Made by a program: the position numbers and the translations under genes. From Devosia ginsengisoli (GTDB lineage Bacteria > Pseudomonadota > Alphaproteobacteria > Rhizobiales > Devosiaceae): a stretch of 64,000 nt of DNA. Shown in pieces: positions 29,678 to 40,900 of this stretch. The first letter of the stretch is position 1. Each line of letters starts with the position of its first letter. The stretch lies in contig NZ_CP042304.1 of the NCBI RefSeq assembly GCF_007859655.1, positions 3,412,501-3,476,500 of the forward strand, read 5' to 3'. Under the pieces are notes generated by a model that ran no database searches, was not told the origin of the DNA, and saw nothing but the letters and a program-made list of their open reading frames with translations.

Positions 29678-30927
29678 CCGCCGAGAAACCGCTCCATCCG
29701 GAACGGCTTGATATCGATGACCGGGGCCTCCCCGGTCATGGTCTGCGCCAGCAATTCGCCGGTCGCCGGTCCGAGCGTGAAGCCATGATGGGCGTGGCCG
29801 ATGCCCACGAACAGTCCCTCATGCCGCGGCGCCTTGCCGATTATGGGCATCATGTCCGGCGTACACGGCCGCGCGCCTTTCCACGGCTGGGGGTCGAGCC
29901 TTGCCCCCAGATCGAGCAATTCATGCGCCGCCTTTTCGGCCCGCCCGAGCTGGACGGGCGTGGGCGGCGCATCGCGCATGGCAAATTCCGCCCCGGTGGT
30001 GAGGCGGATGCCGCGCGCCATCGGCGCCAGCGCATAACCCACTTCGGGATCGAGCAGCACGTGATTGAGCTTGGCGCCGTGTTCGGCGTCGTAATGCATG
30101 TGATAGCCGCGCTTGACGAACAGCGGCAGCCGATAGCCCAGCTTGTCGAGCACATCGGGCGCCCACGGCCCCAGCGCGATCACCGCTTGCTTGCCGCTAT
30201 GGCGCGCCCCGCCCACCTCGGCCGTCCAGCCATCCCCATCCTGCACCAGGCTACCAGCCGCGCCGGACACGAATGTCCCGCCCAACCGCTGGAACAGCTT
30301 GAAATATTCACTCACCAGCGCCCCGGGGTCGCTCACCGTCCACGGATCGGTCCAGTGAATGGCCCCCGCCAGCCCGCCCTTGAGCGATGGCTCCATCGCC
30401 TTGAGCTCGGGCCATTCCACCACCTTGTGCGAAATGCCGAACTGGTCATGGTCCTGCTGCGCCTTTGCCGCTTCCCGGCGCAGCCCCGCATCGCTGCGAA
30501 ACGCCAGCAGCCAGCCGCTTTTCTGCACCAGCGCCTCGGCCTCGGGCCCCGCCTGCGCCATCAGGTCGGCATGGGTCATGATCGAGCGGCCGATCAGCGG
30601 CGCATAGCTCTGCACCACTTTGCGATAATGCTCGGGCGAGGATTCCCACCAATAGCGCAGCAGAGCCGGGGCCAGCCGTGGCAGCGCCAGCGGCTCATAG
30701 CGCGCCGCGGTGCTCAGATGCAGCCCCACCTGCATCAGCATGGCGAGATCGCGCGGAAAGGCATGCGGCCGCACGCCCTCGCGCTGGATAATACCGGCAT
30801 TGCCGAAACTGGTCTCGCGTCCCGGCTCGTTCTTGTCGATCAGCGTGACGCTCCGCCCGCGCCGCAACAGGTATATCCCCGTCGCCACCCCGACAATTCC
30901 CGCCCCCAGAATGATGACGTCGTCCAT
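29674..30927 (-). CDS. DadA-like FAD-dependent D-amino acid dehydrogenase
   Basis: The 417-residue protein opens with the Rossmann motif GAGIVGVATGIYLLRRG and then DKNEPGRETSFGNAG, the DAO-family pattern seen in DadA. The C-terminus has GHAHHGFTLGPATG, which closes the FAD site. DadA-type enzymes oxidise D-amino acids to 2-oxo acids and feed electrons to the chain at the inner membrane. GAGGGGCC precedes the ATG. It converges on and overlaps the D-lactate dehydrogenase gene by four bases. A role in D-alanine catabolism is likely but not certain. Confidence 0.85.
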   Translation of the reverse strand: MDDVIILGAGIVGVATGIYLLRRGRSVTLIDKNEPGRETSFGNAGIIQREGVRPHAFPRDLAMLMQVGLHLSTAARYEPLALPRLAPALLRYWWESSPEHYRKVVQSYAPLIGRSIMTHADLMAQAGPEAEALVQKSGWLLAFRSDAGLRREAAKAQQDHDQFGISHKVVEWPELKAMEPSLKGGLAGAIHWTDPWTVSDPGALVSEYFKLFQRLGGTFVSGAAGSLVQDGDGWTAEVGGARHSGKQAVIALGPWAPDVLDKLGYRLPLFVKRGYHMHYDAEHGAKLNHVLLDPEVGYALAPMARGIRLTTGAEFAMRDAPPTPVQLGRAEKAAHELLDLGARLDPQPWKGARPCTPDMMPIIGKAPRHEGLFVGIGHAHHGFTLGPATGELLAQTMTGEAPVIDIKPFRMERFLGG

Positions 30928-31065
30928 TTCGGCCCCTCAAAACCGTACCCAGTCAGCGTGATGCTACCACGCCCCCGCCGCCAGTTTCCTGCAATCGTGG
31001 CAAGGCGGCCTGCCATCCATGCAACAACATTCAGAGAAATAGCGCTTCTGCGCAATAAAATCCGG

Positions 31066-31479
31066 CTAGAAGGCCTGCCGGCCATCAAGCACTTCGCCAT
31101 CTTCCTTGACGAACCGCCCGATATCCGGATTCTCCAGGACCTCCAGCACCACTTCGCTCGGCCGGCACAGCCGCACGCCCTTCGGCGTCACCACAAAGGG
31201 CCTTTGCAGCAATATCGGGTGGGCTGCGATAGCATCGAGCAAAGCCGCGTCATCCAGGGCCGGGTCGTCCAGCCCCAAAGCCGCATAGGGCGTATCCTTC
31301 TGCCGCAGCGCCTGCCGCAAAGTCAGCCCGGCCGCCGCCACCAGTTCCAATATCCGCTCCCGCCCCGGCGGTGTCTTGAGATATTCGATCACCTGGGGTT
31401 CCACCCCCGATTGCCGGATCATGGCCAGCGTATTCCGCGACGTGCCGCAATCGGGATTGTGATAGATGGTGACACTCAT
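31066..31479 (-). CDS. arsC: Arsenate reductase (glutaredoxin-dependent)
   Basis: The 137-residue protein begins MSVTIYHNPDCGTSRN, with the catalytic Cys11 (equivalent to Cys12 of Escherichia coli ArsC), and has the arginines of the arsenate site in LLQRPFVVTPKGVRLCRPSE. It reduces arsenate to arsenite for export. Its ATG overlaps the ACR3 stop (ATGA), so translation is coupled to the exporter. Last gene of arsR-acr3-arsC. An upstream frame (to 31533) is excluded by this overlap. Confidence 0.95.
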   Translation of the reverse strand: MSVTIYHNPDCGTSRNTLAMIRQSGVEPQVIEYLKTPPGRERILELVAAAGLTLRQALRQKDTPYAALGLDDPALDDAALLDAIAAHPILLQRPFVVTPKGVRLCRPSEVVLEVLENPDIGRFVKEDGEVLDGRQAF

Positions 31480-32537
31480 TCCGCTGCCCTTGATTTCGTG
31501 TTGCGACGCACGGCGGCGCCATTGTCGTACCATTCCTTGCTTCGGTTCACGATCCAGACCACCGACAACATCACTGGTACCTCGACCAGCACGCCCACGA
31601 CCGTTGCAAGCGCTGCGCCCGAGTTGAAACCGAACAGGGCGATGGCTGCAGCCACTGCCAGCTCAAAAAAGTTCGAGGCGCCGATCAGTGCCGAAGGGCC
31701 AGCGACGCAGTGTTGCTCGCCTGAGGCCCGATTAAGCAGGTATGCCATGCCGGCGTTGAAATAGACCTGGATCAGGATCGGCACCGCCAGCAACAGGATG
31801 ATCGTCGGCTGTGCGATAATCTGCTCGCCCTGGAAGCCGAACAGCATCACCAGGGTCAGCAGGAGGGCTGCGATCGAGATCGGCTGCAGGACGGCAAGCA
31901 CACGGTTCATTGCGTCTATGCCACCAGTGGCGAGTAGCCAACGCCGGCAGACTTGGGCCGCAACCACTGGAACCACGATGTAGAGGCCGACCGACAGCAG
32001 CAGCGTATCCCACGGCACTACAATGGCGGACAGGCCCAACAGCAGGCCGACGATTGGCGCGAAGGCGATGACCATGATGGCGTCATTCAGCGCCACCTGC
32101 GACAGCGTAAAGTGCGGCTCGCCCTTGACCAGGTTCGACCAGACAAACACCATCGCGGTGCAGGGCGCCGCCGCCAGGATGATCAGGCCGGCAATGTAGC
32201 TGTCGATCTGCATCTCGGGCAGCAGCGGTCGAAACAGCCAGCCCACGAAAAGCCAGCCCAGCAGAGCCATGGAAAATGGTTTGATGGCCCAGTTGATGAA
32301 GACGGTAACGCCGATGCCGCGCCAATAGGCGCCAACCTGGCGCAGGCTCATGAAGTCGATGCGGACCAACATGGGAATGATCATCAGCCAGATGAGCATC
32401 GCCATGGGCATGTTGACCTTGGCATATTCGAGCGCGCCCAGCCCCTGGAAGAAGCCGGGGACAAAATGGCCAGCGGCGATGCCGAGCACGATGCAGATCG
32501 CAACCCAAAGGGTCAGGTAGCGTTCGAAGATGGACAT
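31476..32537 (-). CDS. acr3: ACR3 family arsenite efflux transporter
   Basis: The 353-residue protein has ten predicted membrane segments. The family hallmark AAPCTAMVFVWSNLVKGEPHFTLSQVALND lies in the middle and includes the conserved Cys needed for arsenite translocation. It pumps arsenite across the inner membrane using the proton motive force. It is in an operon with arsR upstream (30-base gap) and arsC downstream (4-base overlap). There is no ArsA ATPase or ArsD. Confidence 0.95.
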   Translation of the reverse strand: MSIFERYLTLWVAICIVLGIAAGHFVPGFFQGLGALEYAKVNMPMAMLIWLMIIPMLVRIDFMSLRQVGAYWRGIGVTVFINWAIKPFSMALLGWLFVGWLFRPLLPEMQIDSYIAGLIILAAAPCTAMVFVWSNLVKGEPHFTLSQVALNDAIMVIAFAPIVGLLLGLSAIVVPWDTLLLSVGLYIVVPVVAAQVCRRWLLATGGIDAMNRVLAVLQPISIAALLLTLVMLFGFQGEQIIAQPTIILLLAVPILIQVYFNAGMAYLLNRASGEQHCVAGPSALIGASNFFELAVAAAIALFGFNSGAALATVVGVLVEVPVMLSVVWIVNRSKEWYDNGAAVRRNTKSRAAE

Positions 32538-32567
32538 GGGCTAGAAAATTCCGGAGAGAACAGGGGC

Positions 32568-32912
32568 TTAGTCGGTCGGGCGGCAGCACGGCGTCAGCTC
32601 GGCAACCAGCGGCTCGCAGAGCGCGGGCTTTCCCCCGCAGCAATCCTGCACCAGGAAGCTGGCAATCTCGCGCACCCGGTCCAGCTCGGCCCGGTAGAGA
32701 ATGCTGCGTCCGTTCCGTTCTGCCGCGATCAGCCCGGCCCGGCTCAGAATGGCCAGATGGCTCGACATCGTATTCTGCGGCACAGCCATCGCCCCGGCGA
32801 TATCGCCCGCCGGCAATCCCGCCGGCTCATGCTCCATCAGCAGCCGAAACACCGCCAGCCGCGTCGGCTGCGACAGGGCGGAAAACACGGCAATGGCGTC
32901 ATTTGATTCCAT
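32568..32912 (-). CDS. arsR: ArsR-type arsenic-responsive repressor
   Basis: The 114-residue winged-helix protein has the ArsR core ALSQPTRLAVFRLLMEHEPAGLPAGDIAGAM and QNTMSSHLAILSRAGLI. The cysteines are not in the ELCVCDL-type helix; they lie in the C-terminal tail (QDCCGGKPALC and TPCC). This resembles C-terminal arsenite sites seen in some proteobacterial ArsR proteins. The repressor binds upstream and releases on arsenite. Its ATG overlaps an AT-rich inverted repeat (32911-32929), with no visible Shine-Dalgarno sequence. Confidence 0.92.
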   Translation of the reverse strand: MESNDAIAVFSALSQPTRLAVFRLLMEHEPAGLPAGDIAGAMAVPQNTMSSHLAILSRAGLIAAERNGRSILYRAELDRVREIASFLVQDCCGGKPALCEPLVAELTPCCRPTD

Positions 32913-32929
32913 ATATCGAGATATATCGA
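32911..32929. promoter_or_regulatory. arsR operator/promoter region
   Basis: Inverted repeat ATATATCGAGATATATCGA at the start codon of arsR. On the minus strand a TATAAT hexamer lies 14 bases upstream of the ATG, with no good -35 at 17 bases. The palindrome overlaps the expected transcription start. Confidence 0.55.
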
Positions 32930-33269
32930 ATTATAGAAAGACGTCAACGACCGCCGACAGTTTATTTGTCTTCTAATGGTTTGGCCGGATCGTGCCCACG
33001 AGTGGAGCCACCCTCGCCCCTCGTGGGAGAGGGTGGAAATCCGCGTTCAGCGGGTTTCCGGGTGAGGGGGCTGCGTCATCCCATGCGTCAGTGCCATTGG
33101 ATGACTCGGCGCCCCCCTCATCCGCCCTCTTCCCCGAGGGGAGAAGGGGGAGGCAACATCTCGCCCATCCACCGGACAGGCTTCCCTCCCCCTTGTGGGG
33201 AGGGAGTGAGGGTGGGGGTGTCGGGATTTCAGCAAATTCGCTGCCCGCCAAAGCCCCGATGCCTCTCCC
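32930..33269. other. Intergenic region between arsR and the LysR regulator
   Basis: No gene is seen. After the ars promoter, the region from 33005 is filled by family D and F inverted-repeat units that extend to the lysR stop. Confidence 0.7.
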
Positions 33270-33280
33270 TCACCCCCGGC
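33005..33280. repeat. Composite inverted repeats, families D and F
   Basis: CCTCGCCCCTCGTGGGAG and AGGGTGG; then a unit with TCCGCGTTCAGCGGGTTTCC, GGGTGAGGGGGCTGCG and CCTCATCCGCCC...GGGGAGAAGGGGGAGG. A CCTCCCCCTTGTGGGGAGGG unit follows. Confidence 0.7.
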
Positions 33281-34181
33281 TCTGATACACATAGCCGCGC
33301 ACGCTGGCCGGCACTTCCTGTTTCAGCCATTCGCGAAATGCCCGCAATTTCCGGCTTTCCCGCCGCCCTTTGGCCGTAACCAGCCAATAACCCTGCGGCC
33401 CTTCCACGGCATGGTCAAACGGCCGTACCAGCCGTCCGTCGCTGACCGCGTCGACGCTCATCATGTCGGCCGCCATCAGTACGCCCTGTTCGGAAATCGC
33501 CGCATCGAACGCCAGCGACGCATCCGAATAGACCGGCCCGCTCAACTGGATCGCAGGGTCGAGTCCCACTTCGGCCCGCCACGCATCCCAGCTCAGCATG
33601 GTGGTTTCATCCTGGATCACAGGCACCTGCGCCAGGTCCGCAGGCTGTTTCAGCCGCCTGGCCACCGGCGGCGCACAGACCGGCTGATACGCCGTCCCGC
33701 CGATCAGTTCGGCATTCACCCCCGGCCAATGCCCATGCCCATAGCGGATGCCGCAATCCACATCGGGCCGGCTCAGATCCAGCATGGCCGCGGTCACATT
33801 GAGCCGCATTTCGATATCGGGGTTTTCAGCGGTGAATTTGTGGATGCGCCAGATCAGCCAGCGCGAGGCGAAAACGCTGCCCACCGTCAGGTTCAGCACG
33901 CCCTCGTCGCTGCCCCGCAACCCCGCCAGCCCGTCCTGCAAAGCCGCAAAACCTGAGGTCAGCTGCGGCAATGCCGCCTTCAGCGCCGGCAGCGGCCGCA
34001 AGCCGGCCGGCGTGCGCTCGAACAGCGCCATGCCCAGCCGCTCCTCGGCCCGCCGCAAATGCTGGCTCACCGCGCCGATGGTCACGCCCAGTTCCTCGGC
34101 GGCCGGTGCCAGCGCGCCCCGCCGCGCCACGATTTCGATGGCGCGCAGCGCATTGAGCGGAATGGGGAAGGGGTTTGCCAT
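33270..34181 (-). CDS. LysR-family transcriptional regulator (GcvA-like)
   Basis: The 303-residue protein has an N-terminal winged helix (LNALRAIEIVARRGALAPAAEELGVTIGAVSQHLRRAEERLG) followed by a substrate-binding domain typed as GcvA-like by its DVDCGIRYGHGHWPG loop. The effector is unknown. The ATG at 34181 lies inside a perfect inverted repeat (34181-34195), which is a plausible self-regulation site. It diverges from a 48-residue ORF with a very strong ribosome binding site, so that ORF may be its target. Confidence 0.9.
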   Translation of the reverse strand: MANPFPIPLNALRAIEIVARRGALAPAAEELGVTIGAVSQHLRRAEERLGMALFERTPAGLRPLPALKAALPQLTSGFAALQDGLAGLRGSDEGVLNLTVGSVFASRWLIWRIHKFTAENPDIEMRLNVTAAMLDLSRPDVDCGIRYGHGHWPGVNAELIGGTAYQPVCAPPVARRLKQPADLAQVPVIQDETTMLSWDAWRAEVGLDPAIQLSGPVYSDASLAFDAAISEQGVLMAADMMSVDAVSDGRLVRPFDHAVEGPQGYWLVTAKGRRESRKLRAFREWLKQEVPASVRGYVYQSRG

Positions 34182-34195
34182 ATAGTTTTTCTATA
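34181..34195. promoter_or_regulatory. Inverted repeat at the lysR start
   Basis: TATAG-TTTTT-CTATA is a perfect 5-base mirror pair with an A/T centre. It overlaps the first base of the lysR start codon. LysR sites are usually of T-N11-A form; this one is slightly different. Confidence 0.5.
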
Positions 34196-34286
34196 CTCGG
34201 CCGGCGACCTTGTCCATTGCGATCGCCGCCCGCAAGGCGCAAATATCAGCCATCGTAACTATCGCGACCTGAAAGGAGGTCACAAA

Positions 34287-34433
34287 ATGTCCAGTCTTCT
34301 CACCCAAATCCACCGCCTCTTTGCCGGCCTGTTCGCGACATCGAGCACACCGGTCGACCCTGAAAGCATGAGCCTGCATGATTGGGCCGATCTGCCGTCT
34401 CATCACCCGGTCTGCGATCGCGCGCCGTGCTGA
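34287..34433 (+). CDS. 48-residue hypothetical protein
   Basis: The small protein reads MSSLLTQIHRLFAGLFATSS followed by PVDPESMSLHDWADLPSHHPVCDRAPC. The first 20 residues form an amphipathic or weakly hydrophobic helix, and the end is rich in His, Asp and Pro with one Cys pair. A perfect AAAGGAGGT ribosome binding site lies seven bases before the ATG at 34287, one of the best in the window, which supports real translation. It diverges from lysR across a palindrome. Function unknown. Confidence 0.55.
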   Translation: MSSLLTQIHRLFAGLFATSSTPVDPESMSLHDWADLPSHHPVCDRAPC

Positions 34434-34491
34434 AGCCATAATCGGGCCTTTGAAGGAGGGTAACCAAGACCCGCCCTTCAAGGAGCCCCCG

Positions 34492-34965
34492 ATGATCCGT
34501 CCGCTCGCCGTGTTTGCCGCCCTCGCCCTTACGCTCGGCACCTCAGCCGCGCAGGAAATCGCGCCCCCCGCGACATCAGACATCGTCATCGATCCCGCCG
34601 CCACGCTCAACACCACGCCCAAGCAGGCCAATATGCTGACCGGCTTCTATGCCACGCTGGCGGTCATCGATATCTGCGCCATCGCCATCGAGCCCGACGT
34701 CACCGCCGGCATGGATGCTGACCGCAAGCGCCTCGAAACCTCTCTGGGCATGGACCCGGCCACCGCCGAAACCGCCTATGCCCAGGTCAAGGCCGATGTC
34801 GAAAAGACCACGCCCGACTGTGCCGAAGGCAGCGAAGACCGCCGCGGCGTCGACGCCGTAACCGCCATCTACACCGACGCCGGCACCGCCACCCCAGCCC
34901 CCACCCCCACCGCCCCACCAGCCGGCACCGTCACCACCGACACCCCGGCAGCGCCGGCTCAGTAA
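34492..34965 (+). CDS. Secreted hypothetical protein
   Basis: The 157-residue protein has a Sec signal peptide (MIRPLAVFAALALTLGTSAAQ, cleaved around residue 21). The mature part has a conserved-looking core (TLNTTPKQANMLTGFYATLAVIDICAIAIEPDVTAGMDADRKRLETSLGMD) with two cysteines (about residues 65 and 111) that could form a disulfide, and a Pro/Thr/Ala-rich tail. AAGGAG precedes the ATG at 34492. No known family was recognised. It is followed by a family D repeat. Confidence 0.7.
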   Translation: MIRPLAVFAALALTLGTSAAQEIAPPATSDIVIDPAATLNTTPKQANMLTGFYATLAVIDICAIAIEPDVTAGMDADRKRLETSLGMDPATAETAYAQVKADVEKTTPDCAEGSEDRRGVDAVTAIYTDAGTATPAPTPTAPPAGTVTTDTPAAPAQ

Positions 34966-34975
34966 GCCAAGAGTG

Positions 34976-35135
34976 GAGTGCCCCTCTCCCCTTGCGGGAG
35001 AGGGTGGTTTTCCGCGTCCAGCGGAAAACCGGGTGAGGGGTCCTGCGCCCGCCCATGCTTCAATGCCAGCGGATAGCGCTACCCCCTCATCCGCCCCTTC
35101 GGGCACCTTCTCCCGCAAGGGGAGAAGGGAGCTCA
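34976..35135. repeat. Intergenic inverted repeat, family D (copy 2)
   Basis: CCCCTCTCCCCTTGCGGGAG and AGGGTGG, TTTTCCGCGTCCAGCGGAAA, then GGGTGAGGGGTCCTGCG and the mirror half with CCCCTCATCCGCCCCTTCGG and CTCCCGCAAGGGGAG. Confidence 0.72.
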
Positions 35136-36011
35136 CTCGCAAATCCGCGCCGTACAACTGGCCCCATGGCACCCCAGGTCCAGATGCAGATGATCTTTGT
35201 GGTCCGCATTCGCCTCCGGCCCCAGCACGGTGCTGAATCCCGCACACGCCGCGTCATGTGCCAGCCGCAGCAGCCGTCCCTCCGGCTCTGCCGCCGGCAG
35301 CCAGTCAGCCTCCACCGCAATGCTCCGCCCGTCTTCCAGCGTAAACCCGGTCACATCAACCGCATTGGCAAAGCCATGCTCGGAGGTAAACCCGGCCTCG
35401 GCATTGTTCCGGTTGCGGCACATATAGCCGGTGCCCGCCCCGATCTCGGCCACCGCGCTGCCCAGCACGGCCTCGGCATAGCCGTCCACCGTCTCGACCC
35501 AGCGGGGCAGGGCGCTCGCCATCTGGCAATTGGTGGTGATGGGGCTGGATAATGGCACCATCCGCCCCCGGCTCATCACCCCGGTCACGACAAGCGGCGA
35601 TTGCTCCCCGCATATCCCCTCGCGCAGCGGCGGCGCCATCTCGGCCTCCACCAGCCCCATGATCACAGCCGGACACGCCACCTGATAGACCCGGTCGGGC
35701 ACGGGCTCAGGCTCCGGCTCAGCAACCGGCTCGGGGGCAGGGGCCTCCTCCTCTGGCTCCGCCGCCACCTCCGGCGCACTAATCGGCGGCCGCGGTGTCT
35801 CCACCACAGGCTCATCGGGCAGGCTGGGCGGCCTTGGCCGTGGCACCGGCGGGGGCGTTGCCGGCTCCGCTTCCGGTGCCGGGCGAGGCGTCGCCGGCCG
35901 CTCGGTCAGCGTGTCCACGAAATTCTGCAGGGGTCCCAGCAGGTCCTGCCCCGCAGCGGGGGCGACCATCAGCAGGGGCAGGGCGATCAGCAGTCGAAAT
36001 TGGGTGCGCAT
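35133..36011 (-). CDS. Extensin-like C-terminal domain protein
   Basis: The 292-residue protein has a signal peptide (MRTQFRLLIALPLLMVAPAAG), a long Pro/Glu/Ala-rich linker (about residues 40-115) that could span the periplasm, and the extensin_2 domain (about 118-292). The domain contains GVMSRGRMVPLSSPITTNCQMA, SEHGFANAVDVTGF and a final CHGASCTARICE with paired cysteines. Despite the name, bacterial members are probably periplasmic peptidoglycan- or envelope-related proteins with a zinc-peptidase-like fold (the SEHGFANAVD motif recalls it). Starts with ATG, divergent from lepA. Confidence 0.85.
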   Translation of the reverse strand: MRTQFRLLIALPLLMVAPAAGQDLLGPLQNFVDTLTERPATPRPAPEAEPATPPPVPRPRPPSLPDEPVVETPRPPISAPEVAAEPEEEAPAPEPVAEPEPEPVPDRVYQVACPAVIMGLVEAEMAPPLREGICGEQSPLVVTGVMSRGRMVPLSSPITTNCQMASALPRWVETVDGYAEAVLGSAVAEIGAGTGYMCRNRNNAEAGFTSEHGFANAVDVTGFTLEDGRSIAVEADWLPAAEPEGRLLRLAHDAACAGFSTVLGPEANADHKDHLHLDLGCHGASCTARICE

Positions 36012-36113
36012 GCCCTCCTAACGCGCGAGCCATGCAAAAGGCACCGCTCAACCGCTGTTAACCTGCGCTAAACCATCTTTCTCGCCCCCCGCGCTTCTGC
36101 TATCAGCGCGCTT

Positions 36114-37919
<1,806 letters not shown>

Positions 37920-37942
37920 GCGCCTGTGGCATCGCAACGCTG

Positions 37943-40900
37943 CTAGCCCAGCGGCAGGTTAATCTCCCCCATGATTCGGGCCGTTTCGGTCAGTATCTTG
38001 ACGATTTTCTGGTAGTGGCCGATGTCGTCCCAAGACAGTGGGTGCCCGCGCCGGTCCTTTAGCCACTTCTGGGCCGGCTGATAGCCACCGACAAAGCAGT
38101 TCCACGTTACCTCCGGCACTCCGTCGAAGCCTTGGTTCGGATTGATGTGAACGCGCCCGTCCACAAACTTCGGGTAGCCGGCCGCAACCACGTCGTCGCC
38201 CTCGCCGGCGAAGACGTAAGGCGTATCCCCCACGACATTTGCTTCCATCAAATGCAGCCGTCGGAGGGCCTCGCCTTTCTTGCTCACATCCCGAAACACC
38301 TCGGGTGAGGCGGGGTACGGAATGCGCGGGAAGTCGATCCTTAAAAACTCAGCATAGGTCGCCCGATAGTCCGGAGAATGCAGAACGCCATAGACGTAAT
38401 CGAACACCTTGACTTCACTAGGTCGGGCATCGCCGGTCGCTGACCGAAAATCGTCTTCTGGTCCCGCCTGATCGGCCGAATCGATCCCGCCGGCTTTGCA
38501 GATAGCGGCAAAGAGCTTGGGGTCGAGATTGAGCGCTCGGTGCCCAGTGGCGAAGGCGTCAGACTGAGCGGATGCGTCGGGATAGAAGTAGAGGGGCAAG
38601 TTCATGGCATTTGAGCCAGTTGTGCCCGAAAGAAAGATAGCTTCGGACGGACGTTCCGTAACGAACGCATGCGCGAACGCCGCATCCCTGTTGGCTTTCG
38701 GGGCAAGCAACCCGAGGTTTGGGCCAGCTAAGTAACTAGACATTATCTGACGTACAGGCCAGCCCACAAACCCGCGTGCATTGCCTGTGTAGAGCAAGAA
38801 CCTCTGATCGAACGGCCGATAATTTATACTCTGAATGTAAGCGGGGTCGAAATGGGCGAGCACATCAGCCTTAGCCCAGTCGTATCTCCAGTCCCGAACG
38901 TCAGCGGGAATGCCGTAGGCGCGGCGGACCTCAGCCTCCGGCTGATCGCGGAACGCCAACATGGTCTCCCACACGGCGACACGCGAGCGTTGAACGCAAA
39001 GCTGGTCACGTTTAGTCACGATCCCATTGCCCGACTTCAGGAACAACAGGTTTATGGCAACGCCCATTTCGTATTGAGTAAGTTTGTCTTGATCGCGCGG
39101 GACAAATACGTAGTTGGGTGAGCGAATATCCACCGGCACCCAGTCGTTGGAGTGGATCGACGTTTCCCAGAGCGCAGCATTCTTTCCTGCTCGAGTGCCC
39201 CACAAGTCCTTCTGCAATACATCCGCTAACTCGCTGGTGGAGTGATACTTTTTACGCACTGCGACGATGATAGCGACGCCCTGCATGATGTCGAACACGT
39301 TCTTGTCCGTGGAGCCGTCGGGTGCCCTCTCTTTCCTATTCGAATTGCCATGAAGGTCCAAGACATAGATTTTATCGAATACGCGAAGTAATTCCCATCT
39401 CATGCCCCGGAGCGTTGGATCTGATAAATATCCGTGACTTGTGATGAATGCGAGCACGCCATTGTCGTTCTTCTCGACATAATGAGATGCCAGACGCAAG
39501 AATTTGTGCTCGTCTTTGTTGATCCATTTCGAGTTTTTCTCTTTTAGTCGCTTCTTTCCGCCGGGCTCGCGTTTGTAAGCCTCCATTAGGCCCTTGATCC
39601 ATTCGCCTTTGTTCGCGCTTTCGCCTGAATACGGCGGGTTACCGATCACGCACATGATCGGCGTCTGGCGCTTTACCTCACCCGACCCCCGTGCTTCCTC
39701 GGCCAAGGGTTGGAAAAACAGGTCACGGACGTCGCGCTCGGCGGGTTCTAGGGCATTGGTCAGCCAGACGGACAGGCGCGGCGGTCGGGCGCTGGGCTTG
39801 TAACCCGTCTCGGTCAGCTGCATGTCCAGCTTCATGTGACACATGGCGTAGCTAGCCATTAGCAGCTCGAAGCCGTGCAGGCGTGGCAGAAGGTCTTGCT
39901 CCACATAGCCAGACCATTTTCCCGGCGCGCGCGCCTTGACACGATCAGCGATCAATTGGACGGCCTTCGCTAGGAAGGTTCCGGTCCCGGTCGCTGGATC
40001 TAACACCTGGACTCGGTGCGCCTGGCGCTTTTGGGTGATCGGTTTGCCCGTCTTGGGGTGGTTGGTCCCGGTGTCCCAATCGACTGTAACCTTGGATGTG
40101 TCAGCCAGACCGTCAGCCAGGCCAAACTCCGTTTTCAGCACTTCGTCCACCGCCCGCACGATGAAATCGACCACCGGCTCAGGTGTGTACCAAACGCCGC
40201 GGCTCTTGCGCTTCTTCGGATTATAGGCGGCGAGAAAGTCTTCGTAGAAGTGGATGAAGGGGTCGTTGCGCGCCGTGAACCTGCCGAAGTCCTCAAACAA
40301 TGAGTGAGGATCGCTGGCGCGCATCAGTTGGACTAAGTCATCGACGATGTAGGCTAGGCGCTTAGGCAGGGCTGGTCCGGCGACGTATTCGAACAGCCCT
40401 TTCAGAAAAGGGTTCGATGCCGGCAGCTTTTCCATCGCCTCCTGCCGGCTGAATGTCGCCAGATGGTCGTCATGAAAGCGCGCTGCGAACATGCCGTAAG
40501 TAATTGTCTCCGCGTAGAGGTCGGCGAACTCGTCGGGCTCCAGCGCCGGCAGCAGGTTGGCTTTGAAGCTCTTGAACTGGCCGCCGAGCCCAGAACGAAA
40601 TTCGGGATCGCCCCTCAGTGCCAGGGCTATCTCGTCCTTGATAACGGCCGCTTTGGCCGCCATCATCTCAGCCAGCTTGGCAGCCGAACGGACGGTGATT
40701 GGCTTCTGCTCCGCAAACAGGCGCAGCTGGCGTTCGAGCTCCCCAAAGTTTTCTGGCCGGGGCTGAAGTCCCATGACAAAGTCTGCTATCGAGACGAAGT
40801 GGACCTGCTGACCCTCACGAATGAATTCGAAGTCTACGCCGTTAGTGTAGATCAGGTTGGCGTAAGCTGCCTCATACCGTCTACGCTGCTCAATTGAGTA

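Noticed and set aside
29386..31764. 792-residue open frame overlapping dadA and arsC on the other strand
   Set aside because: It crosses three well-supported genes and its composition (Arg, Pro, His, Gln) is that of an antisense shadow.
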